Shown here: piece by piece, positions 36,578-45,789 of the stretch
Layout: every line of letters begins with the position of its first letter
Numbering within the stretch: position 1 is the first letter of the stretch
Assembly: GCA_905215405.1 (NCBI GenBank)
Contig: CAJMQE010000006.1
Location: 1 to 64,000 of the forward strand
Source: an uncultured bacterium
GTDB lineage: Bacteria > Bacillota > Clostridia > Lachnospirales > Lachnospiraceae
Reading direction: 5' to 3'
DNA length: 64,000 bases
Notes under the pieces: generated by a model
Database searches by the model: none
Seen by the model: only the letters and a program-made list of their open reading frames with translations
Told to the model about the DNA's origin: nothing
Position numbers and translations under genes: made by a program

Positions 36578-37922
36578 TCTTTCTTCTCTCCTCCAGGTCC
36601 CCTTTAATTTCCGACAGCTTTTTTTCATCCAATTTATATTTCTTTATAAAAAATACTATTGAAATGACCAATCCCGCCATAGGAACGATGATCATCAAAA
36701 TCCTTAATCCAAGCAGTGTCTGGGCTGTCTGGCCAGCTGCATCCTTGTTGAGTCGAATCAGATCAAGACCAACTCCTGCAATGAGTACTGATATTGCTGA
36801 AGCCAATTTAACAACAAATGTCTGCAGAGAAAATATGACGCTTTCATTTCGCTGATGATTCTTCCATTCACCATAATCAACGGTATCTGCGAGAAAAATC
36901 GTAGTAAGTACTGTTGCCATTCCAAATCCAAAGAAAATGATAATTGCAGCTATGCATAACAGAATCATATTTGTTATGTTAAATGTACCAAGCAGAAACA
37001 GATAAAAATATCCTGCCAGTGTCGTTATAATTGCTCCGACCAATATCTTCTTGCATTCATATTTCTTTCTTAGAAGCGGAAGACTCATCATAGCCAGAAT
37101 CTGTACAGCACCTCCCACTGTTCCAAAGATCCCGTAGAAAGAAGGTTTACCAATATCATATTTAAAGAAATAGATAGCCAGCTGTTGTGTCAGATACAAA
37201 GATGCATTGAACATAATGATCGATACAACAATGACAAGCGCCTGATCATTTCTAAAAAGTGATGTGAACATCTGTTTTATGGTTACAGCTTTCTTGGATT
37301 CTACCACTTTTTCCTTTACATTCAGGACTGTTACAGTTACTGCTAAAATAAAGAAAATAGCGACCATCAGTGTAAAAAGACGAAAGCCAGCCCTTTCATT
37401 ATTATTACCAAGTATCGGCACAACAACCATGACAAGTGCTGTTGGCACAGCAAATCCTAAGCCTGCACAGCTTCTTGCAATTACTGAAATATTTTCGCGG
37501 TCCTTTCCAGTCTCTGTGATTGCAGGAATCATTGACCAGTATGGAATATCCATAATCGTATACGTAACGCCCCAGAGTATATACGCAACCGATGTATAGA
37601 CAAGCAGAGGTGTCCCCGTTAGGCTCTCCGGAACTGCAAACATCGCATAGAGTACGATTCCGTTCAAAACAGTTCCTATCATTAGCCATGGGCGAAATTT
37701 TCCAAAACGGGAATTTGTCTTCTCAACGACGACTCCCATCATCGGATCATTTGCTGCGTCAAATATTCTTGCGACCATAAATAAAACACCGATGAAAGTC
37801 GCACTGATGCCAAGTACCGTATTATAATAATACATCAAAAAGCCCGATACCAATGAATACACCATATCTTTACCAACTGCACCAACTCCATAGGAAATTT
37901 TTTCCCGACTACTAAGCTTCAT
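36570..37922 (-). CDS. GPH family sugar:cation symporter (MelB-like)
   Basis: A 450-residue membrane protein with twelve predicted helices and the glycoside-pentoside-hexuronide family landmarks: GVGAVGKDMVYSLVSGF in the first helix, RIFDAANDPMMG with the cation-binding aspartates, and the loop SRFGKFRPWLM. Such carriers bring in galactosides with Na+ or H+. Placed between the GT-B-like gene (9-base gap) and the alpha-galactosidase (8-base overlap), it most likely imports the substrates of the two glycosidases. GGGGGCAG before the ATG. Confidence 0.93.
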   Translation of the reverse strand: MKLSSREKISYGVGAVGKDMVYSLVSGFLMYYYNTVLGISATFIGVLFMVARIFDAANDPMMGVVVEKTNSRFGKFRPWLMIGTVLNGIVLYAMFAVPESLTGTPLLVYTSVAYILWGVTYTIMDIPYWSMIPAITETGKDRENISVIARSCAGLGFAVPTALVMVVVPILGNNNERAGFRLFTLMVAIFFILAVTVTVLNVKEKVVESKKAVTIKQMFTSLFRNDQALVIVVSIIMFNASLYLTQQLAIYFFKYDIGKPSFYGIFGTVGGAVQILAMMSLPLLRKKYECKKILVGAIITTLAGYFYLFLLGTFNITNMILLCIAAIIIFFGFGMATVLTTIFLADTVDYGEWKNHQRNESVIFSLQTFVVKLASAISVLIAGVGLDLIRLNKDAAGQTAQTLLGLRILMIIVPMAGLVISIVFFIKKYKLDEKKLSEIKGDLEERRKND

Positions 37923-37931
37923 ATCTGCCCC

Positions 37932-39398
37932 CTATCTGTCAGCCATAGCTAACTCAACAACTTTGTAAGCTCCGTTATAAATTCCATTTTTCTTATTTTC
38001 ACATATATTTTCACACATATGTCTTAAAACGTCCTTATCTTCCATTAAAAGACGGATCATGCTGAGTGTGTGAGGAACATCTTCACATTCTGGTGTTCCA
38101 TCCCCAATTTCTGCTGAATGAATCGCTCCCCACTTTTCATGTCCACCAACTCGCTTGATGAATAGCTTGGGAACTGGGTAAAAAGCAAGTTCACTTGGTT
38201 TTGTGATCAGGAAATCCGTTGCCCGCATAAGAAGGTTTGTTGCATAAACCGCCTCAAATATATCGCTATGACAGAATCCATGAATTCCAGTAACATCTCC
38301 ATCAAGTGCATTTGCTGCAAATGTTTTCGTTTCTTCCCAATTATCAAAATGCTCTGTCGCAATCGTCTTTAACTCTGGGATTTCCTTACATAATTCATCC
38401 CATACATTTCTGTAATCTCCCACATTGACAAACAACGTAGCCTTCTGTTTTCTGACCGCTGGCAACAAATATTTGATGATTGCAGAAAATATTTCTTTCT
38501 GTGCTCCAGCTCCACCAATGGTAAGTAGAAATCTCATTGGCTTTCCCTGTTCTGCTCTCTGAATTCTCTTTTCGCAATCAGACTCAATGCCCGCAACCAG
38601 TTCATGATCAATATAATGCCCCGTGTATGCAATATCTTTCGCCTGCATTGGGTGTAATACTTTCTTTTTATTCATCCCATTGAGCATGCGATAGCCGTAA
38701 TAAGAGGAATGTGTCTGAATCGTATGAATACTTCCTTGTGCTAAGTGCAGTGCCATTGGCCAGTTATCCGGTATCGCATTCACGACCCGTTTCATGCCTG
38801 CGTGAACCGCTGCCTGTGCTGGCCACACATGTGTTGCAACAACTGGAATCTCCTTTGGCACTTTTTTGAATACGCTCGTCATTAATTCGGCGTTTTTCTG
38901 ATCGCTCGCATTGTAGGATATTTTACGAAATCCTTCGTAATTCATAGGTTCCCAAACAAAATGGTTGAATAGTCGGCTTTTTCCTGAAATTCTTGACCCA
39001 AGGGAATACAACCGATTCTGTGCTGCAATTACCTTTCCACCAGTCGTCTCCTGATAAGAATTCAGATCCATCCAATAAGGGGTATATCCCATTGCGTGTG
39101 CAGCGGATGCAATCGCAATTGAAATTCTATAATGTCCAAATCCCATTCTAATATTTCCAACGATCAGGCCCTTCTCACGATCAATCTCTATCCCCTTCTT
39201 TTGTCCAATACAAATATTTTCAATTCCAAGATCATCTCCAAGGACCTGATTCTTTTCAAGAAAAAGTGGATATTCTTTCTTACTGTCATCTCCAAACTTT
39301 TTCGTATATCTCTTTTTTGACTTTTCCGCTTTTCGAACGGTTTTTCTACTCATTTTGTTGCCGAATATCACTTCGGATTTCGAATTATTTTTTTGCAT
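37932..39398 (-). CDS. GT-B-fold protein, GT28/MurG-like, function unknown
   Basis: A 488-residue soluble protein that I cannot name. After a Lys-rich N-terminus (1-50), a Rossmann-like segment carries VGNIRMGFGHYRISIAIASA (Gly-x-Gly-His as in MurG and diglucosyl/galactosyl-diacylglycerol synthases). The second half has FLLTIGGAGAQKE, comparable to the nucleotide-sugar-binding loop, and DFLITKPSELAFYPVPKLF plus RVGGHEKWGA, comparable to the GT28 donor-binding region. So a cytoplasmic glycosyltransferase, or a phosphorylase-like relative, is inferred. The ATG at 39398 follows AAAGGAGGAG. It lies between the GH2 gene and the symporter in a sugar-degradation operon, an unusual place for such an enzyme. 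Confidence 0.6.
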   Translation of the reverse strand: MQKNNSKSEVIFGNKMSRKTVRKAEKSKKRYTKKFGDDSKKEYPLFLEKNQVLGDDLGIENICIGQKKGIEIDREKGLIVGNIRMGFGHYRISIAIASAAHAMGYTPYWMDLNSYQETTGGKVIAAQNRLYSLGSRISGKSRLFNHFVWEPMNYEGFRKISYNASDQKNAELMTSVFKKVPKEIPVVATHVWPAQAAVHAGMKRVVNAIPDNWPMALHLAQGSIHTIQTHSSYYGYRMLNGMNKKKVLHPMQAKDIAYTGHYIDHELVAGIESDCEKRIQRAEQGKPMRFLLTIGGAGAQKEIFSAIIKYLLPAVRKQKATLFVNVGDYRNVWDELCKEIPELKTIATEHFDNWEETKTFAANALDGDVTGIHGFCHSDIFEAVYATNLLMRATDFLITKPSELAFYPVPKLFIKRVGGHEKWGAIHSAEIGDGTPECEDVPHTLSMIRLLMEDKDVLRHMCENICENKKNGIYNGAYKVVELAMADR

Positions 39399-39447
39399 AG
39401 GCTCCTCCTTTAATCGCATATGGATCTATGAACGATTCTTTTCTTTC

Positions 39448-41892
39448 TTATTTTTCTCTTCTGATCACGAACTCTACTTTTTTCTCTATCATATCTCTGC
39501 CCTGTAACCTAACTGACAGCTCTGCCGTTCCTGCTTTTCCAGTGGTCTTTACGTAAGTACCTGCCATGCCTCCTTTGAGTGCAATGCAGGATGGACCGAT
39601 GAGTTCGACCGGCCCCTGTGTCTGTAATGTAACAGCCTCCTGCAAAAATGGAACTACATTTCCATTCTGATCAACCGCATGAATACGAATACAGGCTACA
39701 TCATAAGTTGCTGCGTCCACCAGTTCAGTTCGATCTGTCTCCACCTGTAGTTCTATATTTTCTACCGGTTCCTTCACGACACTGCAAACCATTTTCTGAT
39801 CTATCCAGCCCTCAAATCGATAGCTATTGACCGTTCCACCCCAATTTCCAATATAGAGATTATACAATCTTGTATATTCCGCAAAACTCATCTGTTGAAA
39901 AAGGATCTGATATACCGCCTGCAATTTCAGCGAAATTGGAAGATGATTTAACCCGTATTTTCCTGCTGCACTTAAAAGTTTTTTCGTGATTGCTGATTTC
40001 TGATGGGAAAATCCCTGTTCCTCCACCAGCTGATCCCCTATTAAATCATCCAGTAATACCTTTGCAAACCCTGTTTTCTCATCCAAATCGCAGGCAATCA
40101 CTTTCACGATCTTTTGATTGCGATAGATCCTGATCTGCTCACAGTTCGTAAATGCGTAAACATCTCCTCTCAGGCAGGCTGGCTGTTCTCCAATATCCAT
40201 GTCCGACGTAATAAACAGAAATGGTTCTGCTCCATTTCCACGTGCCATATAGGGGATCGCAGCCATTTTCTGGTTTCGAAACATATCCAGTACACCATGA
40301 TAACAAATACGGTCTCCACTGCCAAAGTCTTTATGCGTGTTATAATCCGCCATGCACCAGCCAAAGCTGCCTGCGATATCATCCTGCTTTGAAACATCTT
40401 CCAGGACTTTGTCATGTCTTAGCAAATGCTCCAGTCTATGATTTTCAGTATCATAGTTCTTTGTTGGAAACATATGTCCATTATATTCGGATATTAAATA
40501 CCCCTTCTGCATATTTGAGGTCACTTTATACTTTTCTTCTGCACCCTGATTCGTTCCATCATGGATAAAATCATTGTACGTATAGACATCTTCGAGTAAT
40601 TCACTATTTTTGATACATCTGACTCCGCCAGTCGCTCGAGAATCATCAAGACGGTGCGCTATTTCATTTGTTTTTGTATATAAATCATGATCATCCGCCG
40701 ATTCATTGATCCTGACTCCCCACAAAATAACGGATGGATGATTTCTATACTGCGTGACCATCTCAGCCGTATTCTGGCATGCTATCTTTTTCCATTCTTC
40801 ATCACCGATATACTGCCAGCCCGGAATTTCTGTAAATACAAGTAACCCAAGTTCATCACATGCATCTATAAAATGCTGTGACTGTGGATAATGTGATGTT
40901 CTGACTGCATTTACCTTTAATTCTTTCTTTAAGATCTTTGCATCCTGAATCTGAGGCCCTGCCGGCATTGCATATCCTGCATACGGATAACTCTGATGTC
41001 GGTTCAGCCCACGAATCTTTATTTTCTCTCCATTCAGGAAAAAACCATCTTTTTTAAATTCAGCAGTTCGAAATCCAAACCTGGTACAATACTCTTCTTT
41101 CTTTTGTCCTGCCAACTCAAATTGAATTCTGAGTTGATAAATTTCCGGATGATCCAGCGTCCAAAGAGCTACATCAGTAACGTAACATTTCCAGATAGCC
41201 TCCATTTTCTGATCTGGACTATCTTTCCCCGCCTTAACAACTTGTGTTCCAAGCTCCCTGACCGATCCAGTCTGCACATCTTCCAGAAAATAACATAGCT
41301 TTGCCTGCTGCTCCGATTGCATGCCATTGATTGAAGTGACTATCTGCAACATTTTCTTTTCTCCATGCACCACAGGCGTTGTAACAAAACTGTCACTGAT
41401 AAATGTTGGTTCATGAATTTCCAACCAGACCTCCCGATAGAGTCCTGCATAAGTCATATAATCAATTACATTTCCGAATGGCGGTATATTCAGATTCTCT
41501 CTGCTATCCAGCTTTACAACGATCCGATTCAGTGTGCCAAATTCAAGTAATCCAGTCAGTTCTATTGTAAATGAAGTATACCCACATTGATGTTCTCCTG
41601 TTTTGACACCATTTACATAAATTTCAGCTTTGTGTGCAGCCCCACAAAATGTGATAAAGATCCTTTTATCCTTCCATTCTTCACCGATCCAGATATCTTT
41701 CGCATACCCCATGAGCATTTGGTACATTTCCTCACGAAAATATTGAAATGGCACTTCAATGCCACCATGGGGAAGCCTTACGCTCTCCTGTTCCTGCAGA
41801 TCATATTCTTTCTTCAGCCATTGTGAATCAAATTTCCTTGTAAACTTCCAGTCATCATTCAAATTGATTCTTTTAGAACTATTCTGCGTCAT
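39448..41892 (-). CDS. Glycoside hydrolase family 2, beta-galactosidase type
   Basis: An 814-residue intracellular enzyme without signal peptide. N-terminal jelly-roll sugar-binding domain (to about 165), an immunoglobulin-like domain, then the TIM barrel with IRGLNRHQ, acid/base Glu397 (VRINES) and nucleophile Glu469 (LISEYNG), and C-terminal sandwich domains. It lacks the NxK motif of beta-glucuronidases at the expected place, and the setting is galactoside use, so beta-galactosidase is favoured. The second ATG (41892) is chosen because the first lies only one base from GGAGGT. It follows the TetR gene by 11 bases. Confidence 0.85.
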   Translation of the reverse strand: MTQNSSKRINLNDDWKFTRKFDSQWLKKEYDLQEQESVRLPHGGIEVPFQYFREEMYQMLMGYAKDIWIGEEWKDKRIFITFCGAAHKAEIYVNGVKTGEHQCGYTSFTIELTGLLEFGTLNRIVVKLDSRENLNIPPFGNVIDYMTYAGLYREVWLEIHEPTFISDSFVTTPVVHGEKKMLQIVTSINGMQSEQQAKLCYFLEDVQTGSVRELGTQVVKAGKDSPDQKMEAIWKCYVTDVALWTLDHPEIYQLRIQFELAGQKKEEYCTRFGFRTAEFKKDGFFLNGEKIKIRGLNRHQSYPYAGYAMPAGPQIQDAKILKKELKVNAVRTSHYPQSQHFIDACDELGLLVFTEIPGWQYIGDEEWKKIACQNTAEMVTQYRNHPSVILWGVRINESADDHDLYTKTNEIAHRLDDSRATGGVRCIKNSELLEDVYTYNDFIHDGTNQGAEEKYKVTSNMQKGYLISEYNGHMFPTKNYDTENHRLEHLLRHDKVLEDVSKQDDIAGSFGWCMADYNTHKDFGSGDRICYHGVLDMFRNQKMAAIPYMARGNGAEPFLFITSDMDIGEQPACLRGDVYAFTNCEQIRIYRNQKIVKVIACDLDEKTGFAKVLLDDLIGDQLVEEQGFSHQKSAITKKLLSAAGKYGLNHLPISLKLQAVYQILFQQMSFAEYTRLYNLYIGNWGGTVNSYRFEGWIDQKMVCSVVKEPVENIELQVETDRTELVDAATYDVACIRIHAVDQNGNVVPFLQEAVTLQTQGPVELIGPSCIALKGGMAGTYVKTTGKAGTAELSVRLQGRDMIEKKVEFVIRREK

Positions 41893-41903
41893 AGACATAC
41901 CTC

Positions 41904-42470
41904 CTAAAGTACGATTCCTCCCATCATAATATCCAGCATCTGCTCCATTGCTGTTTCATATGAGATCTGACACTCAATTAATGTTTTATTGCCTAAAAAG
42001 CCCATAATAGCGGATTCAAACATAGATTTAAAAATAGGTATGGAAATATTTCTGATCTTTTTCTGACGAATTCCTTCCTGAAGCAGTTGAATTGTATCCT
42101 CCCACTGGCTGTCAATTCTGGCTTCAATTCTTTTATAAATTCTAGGGTATCGTTCTTTCATTACATAGACCTGCCTGAAATCAATATTTTTATACTTCTC
42201 AGGCATTACGATCAGAATTCGTCTTAGCTTTTCGACAACATCAAGCGACGAATCTTCCATAATCATTTTTTCGCTTGCCTTAATGGCATTAAAGCCATAT
42301 TCTACCGCCTCTAATAACATATTCTCTTTATCTGGAAAAAACGTATAAATCGTCTTTTTACTCATCTCAAGTTTCTTCGCTAGATCGTCCATGGTGAACT
42401 TCAGGCTCTTCTCGTTAAATTCTTCGATTACTGCTTCAATAATTCTAATTTTCTCTTTATCTTCAGTCAT
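41904..42470 (-). CDS. TetR/AcrR family regulator of the galactoside operon
   Basis: A 188-residue regulator with an N-terminal helix-turn-helix (FTMDDLAKKLEMSKKTIYTFF, about residues 20-40) and a helical ligand domain. The ATG at 42470 stands behind GGGGGGAG. It is the first gene of an operon with GH2, the GT-B-like protein, the GPH symporter and GH36. TetR proteins are less usual than LacI or AraC for sugar operons, so the inducer may be a sugar product or something else. A GTTTCC/GGAAAC dyad just upstream is the probable autoregulatory operator. Confidence 0.88.
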   Translation of the reverse strand: MTEDKEKIRIIEAVIEEFNEKSLKFTMDDLAKKLEMSKKTIYTFFPDKENMLLEAVEYGFNAIKASEKMIMEDSSLDVVEKLRRILIVMPEKYKNIDFRQVYVMKERYPRIYKRIEARIDSQWEDTIQLLQEGIRQKKIRNISIPIFKSMFESAIMGFLGNKTLIECQISYETAMEQMLDIMMGGIVL

Positions 42471-42502
42471 AATTCTCCCCCCAAACAAACATTTCATCTC
42501 CT

Positions 42503-42521
42503 GTTTCCGAAACTAGGAAAC
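42503..42521. promoter_or_regulatory. Probable TetR operator
   Basis: GTTTCC-GAAACTA-GGAAAC, perfect 6-base arms; a further half-site AGTTTCC lies at 42537-42543. Both are just downstream of the inferred promoter of the tetR-GH2 operon. Confidence 0.6.
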
Positions 42522-42554
42522 CGTTTTTCGTTTTTTAGTTTCCTTCTTTTTTTC

Positions 42555-42583
42555 ATCTTATCATGGCTAAAACCTCACCGCAA
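42555..42583 (-). promoter_or_regulatory. Promoter of tetR-galactoside operon
   Basis: Minus-strand TTGCGG (42583-42578), 17-base spacer, TAAGAT (42560-42555). Moderately good hexamers. Confidence 0.5.
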
Positions 42584-42588
42584 GATAC

Positions 42589-42631
42589 AAAAAAAACTTT
42601 GGCATTTCATATAAAATGTCAAAGCTTTTTT
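42589..42631 (-). terminator. Terminator of galK-galT
   Basis: AAAAAAGCTTTGACATTT pairs imperfectly with AAATGCCAAAGTTTTTT on the minus strand, 25 bases past the galT stop. Confidence 0.85.
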
Positions 42632-42655
42632 GTGCATTATTACAACTATATTTTA

Positions 42656-44170
42656 TTATTCCAGTGTTTTTTTAACGAATCTGTCAAAATACTTTCTTCC
42701 CTGTGGACTACACTTAAATACACCGGCATCCTCCAGGACATGTACAAAAACTTCTCCTATTTCTTTCTTCAGGATTTCATCTACATTCTCCTTCGTAAAT
42801 GAATCGTATTTTCCAGCAAATGACTGAACCCATGCGACATGTTTCTGCAATTCATCGTAAGAAGCTATTTCTTCTCCATTCACAAGACATTTTGCAAGAA
42901 GACTCATTTCTGTAGTCAGACGTCTTGGCAGTATCGCCAGTCCCATGACCTCGATCAAACCGATATTCTCTTTCTTGATATTATGATATGCAGGACGTGG
43001 ATGATACACCCCAAGTGGTCTTTCTTCTGTCGTAATATTATTTCGAAGAACAAGATCCAGTTCGAACTGATCTCCATTTTTTCTTGCAATCGGCGTAATT
43101 GTATTGTGCAGCGTTTCCTCTGTTTTCGCAAAAATAAACGCTTCCCTGTCACTATACGTTCTCCAACAAGCAAGAACATGTGCCGCATAGGCGACCAGTT
43201 TCTCTTTATTCTTGCTCTTTGCACGAATAACTGACATTGGCCAGTGTAGGATTCCTGCGGTTACTCCGTCATATCCTTTGACATCGATTTCCTTTTCTAT
43301 CGATGCTTTCGCCATCGCAAATGTATAGTGTCCACCCTGAAAATGTTCATGACTGAGTATCGAACCACCAACAATTGGCAGATCAGCATTAGATCCCACA
43401 AAGTAATGCGGAAACTGTTCTATAAACGATAATAGCTTCTCAAATGTATCACGATTGATCGACATCGGAATATGTTTCTGGTTCAATACGATACAATGCT
43501 CATTATAGTATACATAAGGCGAGTACTGAAATCCCCAGTCCTCTTCGTTGATCTTAATCGGAATGATCCTGTGATTCTGTCTTGCTGGATGACTTACTGT
43601 ACCCGCAAACCCCTCATTTTCCATGCAAAGCTGGCATTTTGGGTATCCACTTTGAGCAGCGAACCTGGCTTTTGCAATTGCGACTGGATCCTTTTCCGGC
43701 TTTGACAGATTGATTGTAATATCAATTGCACCATATGGACTATTCACACTCCACTTTTTATCCTTACTAATTCTATCTCTTCTGATATAATTGGAATCCA
43801 TCGAAAACTTGTAATATTTTTCCGTTGCCCTGTCAGGACTGATTTTGTAATCTTCCCTAAATCTGCGAATTACTTCAGATGGTCTTGGCAACAGTGCATC
43901 CATAATTCTGGTATCAAAAAGATCACGACTCGTTACCGTATTATCTTCCATCAACCCTTTTTCAAATGCGTAATTTAATATATCTTTGAGAATTCCTTCT
44001 AGACAGTTCTCATCAATCTCCAGCTCCTCTTCTTTTCCTTTGCCCTCTTCAAATGTATCTAACTTCAGAATATCCAGAATCCTGTTTGTCGCATACACGC
44101 TATCCTCTTTCATCAATATGCCTGTCTGTAACCCGTATTGAATCAGTTTATTGACTGCTTCCTGTATCAT
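42656..44170 (-). CDS. galT: UDP-glucose--hexose-1-phosphate uridylyltransferase
   Basis: A 504-residue enzyme exchanging UMP between UDP-glucose and galactose 1-phosphate, the second Leloir step. The length and pattern are those of the Firmicutes type (GalT family 2), distinct from the shorter E. coli enzyme. Visible are CQLCMENEGFAG, a GGSILSHEHFQGGHY segment near the catalytic histidines, and EERPLGVYHPRPAYHNIKKENIGLIEVMG. AGGAGG stands six bases before the ATG at 44170. It follows galK after about 190 bases containing an AT-rich tandem repeat. galE, needed to complete the pathway, is not in the window. Confidence 0.95.
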   Translation of the reverse strand: MIQEAVNKLIQYGLQTGILMKEDSVYATNRILDILKLDTFEEGKGKEEELEIDENCLEGILKDILNYAFEKGLMEDNTVTSRDLFDTRIMDALLPRPSEVIRRFREDYKISPDRATEKYYKFSMDSNYIRRDRISKDKKWSVNSPYGAIDITINLSKPEKDPVAIAKARFAAQSGYPKCQLCMENEGFAGTVSHPARQNHRIIPIKINEEDWGFQYSPYVYYNEHCIVLNQKHIPMSINRDTFEKLLSFIEQFPHYFVGSNADLPIVGGSILSHEHFQGGHYTFAMAKASIEKEIDVKGYDGVTAGILHWPMSVIRAKSKNKEKLVAYAAHVLACWRTYSDREAFIFAKTEETLHNTITPIARKNGDQFELDLVLRNNITTEERPLGVYHPRPAYHNIKKENIGLIEVMGLAILPRRLTTEMSLLAKCLVNGEEIASYDELQKHVAWVQSFAGKYDSFTKENVDEILKKEIGEVFVHVLEDAGVFKCSPQGRKYFDRFVKKTLE

Positions 44171-44285
44171 TTTAAACCTCCTGACCAATTACCCTATAAT
44201 TTTTACTACATTCTTCTACATTTCACTTTGTTATTAACATGCGATTCCCGCTATATATCATTTCATATACTTTCTCTTATAATAA

Positions 44286-44357
44286 TTTCTATTAAAATAC
44301 TTTCTATTAGATATTTTCTATTGAGTACTTTCTATTAAATACTTGCTCTTAAAATTC
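44286..44357. repeat. 14-bp tandem repeat between galK and galT
   Basis: Five head-to-tail copies of a unit close to TTTCTATTAAATAC, of 15, 14, 14, 14 and 15 bases (44286, 44301, 44315, 44329, 44343). The last copy is the most diverged. It sits entirely in the gap, ending 6 bases from the galK stop. Confidence 0.85.
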
Positions 44358-44363
44358 GTTCTC

Positions 44364-45641
44364 TTACAATACCCTGCAGGTACCTTTCTTCCTTATATAT
44401 AGGACTTGGCAACAATCTGTGCCTAACATATTGTCCATATATGACTGAAAGGCTTTGACATCCTCTTTCTTGACAAAGCACTGAATGGTTCCTGCAAACC
44501 CTCCTCCATGTACTCTGGCAACGCCTTTTCCACATCCAAGATATTTTTCACTGAGCGCAAGTGCAAGGGAAAGATTCTGTGTCTGTACATCTCTATTGGA
44601 ATAAATATTTTGCAGATATTTATAGGAACTGTCTCCAGACTTTGCGACCAAGGAAAGAAATTCTTTAATTTGTCCCTGTTTTAAGGCGTCTGTTTCCTTC
44701 TCAACTCTTTTATTTTCTTCGAAATAATGAAATGCACGAAGTACTGCTCTATCTCCAGCTTTTTCCCTTACCTTACCAATATTTTCATAAAAATCCCGTT
44801 CACCAACTTCACACAATAATTGCTTTCCAAAGACTGCTGCTACCTTTTTCATTTCTTCCGGAATCGCAGCATATTCAGGCGTCAGATCCACATGAGACCC
44901 CTTTGTGTCAATAATACACAACACATATCCCGATTCAGATAAATCCGCCGTAACCACCTCGATTTTTGGATTTGTAATATCCATAAAATCTATATGAACA
45001 AGATTTCCGACACTTGAAGCCATCTGATCCATAAGACCACAAGGTTTTCCAAAATATTGATTTTCTGCAAGCTGTGAGAGTTTGGCAAGTGTGACAGGTT
45101 CTATCTGTTTGTGATCCATACCAGCAATCATACAACCAACCACATTTTCAAATGCTGCTGAAGACGATAATCCTGAACCCACAAGGACTTCACTTGTCAT
45201 ATAAGCACAAAACCCCTCGATTCTGACTCCCTGTTTTTGTAATTCACATGCCATGCCCTGAACCAGCGAAATGCTGCTTCCCTCATCTGCTTTTGTCCCA
45301 AGAAGCTCATCCACATCGCAATTACAAATTTCCTGCTGTTTTGATACGATTCTGATATTGCTTTTGCCCGTTCTGGCTGCAACGGCAATAATATCAACAT
45401 TAACAGCTGCTGCAAGTACCTGTCCATGTTGATGATCTGTATGATTTCCTCCGATTTCTGTTCTTCCCGGTGCTGAATAGATCTGTACTTCCATATCACC
45501 GAACAATCTGATAAAATTCTCTATTGCTGCCTGATAACGGACCCTCTGCCCACTTAACAGACTCTGTTCCCCATAGATTTCCAAAAGTATGTTATCTTTT
45601 TCGCCAGATTTAAATTTCTCTACTAATTCTGATGCAATCAT
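44364..45641 (-). CDS. galK: Galactokinase
   Basis: A 425-residue GHMP kinase that phosphorylates galactose at C1. The galactokinase signature APGRTEIGGNHTDHQ is near residue 57, the ATP-binding GSGLSSSAAFE in the middle and GGGFAGT near the C-terminus. Strong GGAGG site before the ATG. Divergent from the LacI-type regulator, from which it is separated by a shared control region with a LacI-type operator; galT follows. Together they process galactose released by the GH2 and GH36 enzymes. Confidence 0.97.
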   Translation of the reverse strand: MIASELVEKFKSGEKDNILLEIYGEQSLLSGQRVRYQAAIENFIRLFGDMEVQIYSAPGRTEIGGNHTDHQHGQVLAAAVNVDIIAVAARTGKSNIRIVSKQQEICNCDVDELLGTKADEGSSISLVQGMACELQKQGVRIEGFCAYMTSEVLVGSGLSSSAAFENVVGCMIAGMDHKQIEPVTLAKLSQLAENQYFGKPCGLMDQMASSVGNLVHIDFMDITNPKIEVVTADLSESGYVLCIIDTKGSHVDLTPEYAAIPEEMKKVAAVFGKQLLCEVGERDFYENIGKVREKAGDRAVLRAFHYFEENKRVEKETDALKQGQIKEFLSLVAKSGDSSYKYLQNIYSNRDVQTQNLSLALALSEKYLGCGKGVARVHGGGFAGTIQCFVKKEDVKAFQSYMDNMLGTDCCQVLYIRKKGTCRVL

Positions 45642-45683
45642 CTTCTTTCTCCTCCCTGTGACTCTTGTATATCTTCTATCTTG

Positions 45684-45712
45684 AAGCTATCACAGTGAAA
45701 ATATTCCGTCAA
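45684..45712 (-). promoter_or_regulatory. Possible galK promoter
   Basis: Minus-strand TTGACG (45712-45707), 17-base spacer, then a poor TAGCTT (45689-45684). The weak -10 suggests a need for activation or an error in my choice. Confidence 0.35.
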
Positions 45713-45721
45713 TAATTCCAG

Positions 45722-45750
45722 TTTACTTTTTCATTCTTATCTGCTATATT
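45722..45750 (+). promoter_or_regulatory. Promoter of the LacI-type regulator gene
   Basis: TTTACT (45722-45727), 17-base spacer, TATATT (45745-45750), directly abutting the operator. Confidence 0.6.
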
Positions 45751-45768
45751 TTAGTAAACATTTACTAA
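45751..45768. promoter_or_regulatory. LacI/GalR-type operator
   Basis: TTAGTAAACATTTACTAA: perfect 8-base arms around a central CA, the size and style of LacI-family operators. It covers the expected transcription start of the regulator gene, so autoregulation is likely. Confidence 0.75.
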
Positions 45769-45789
45769 TAGAAACATTGGGAGGCTTGT

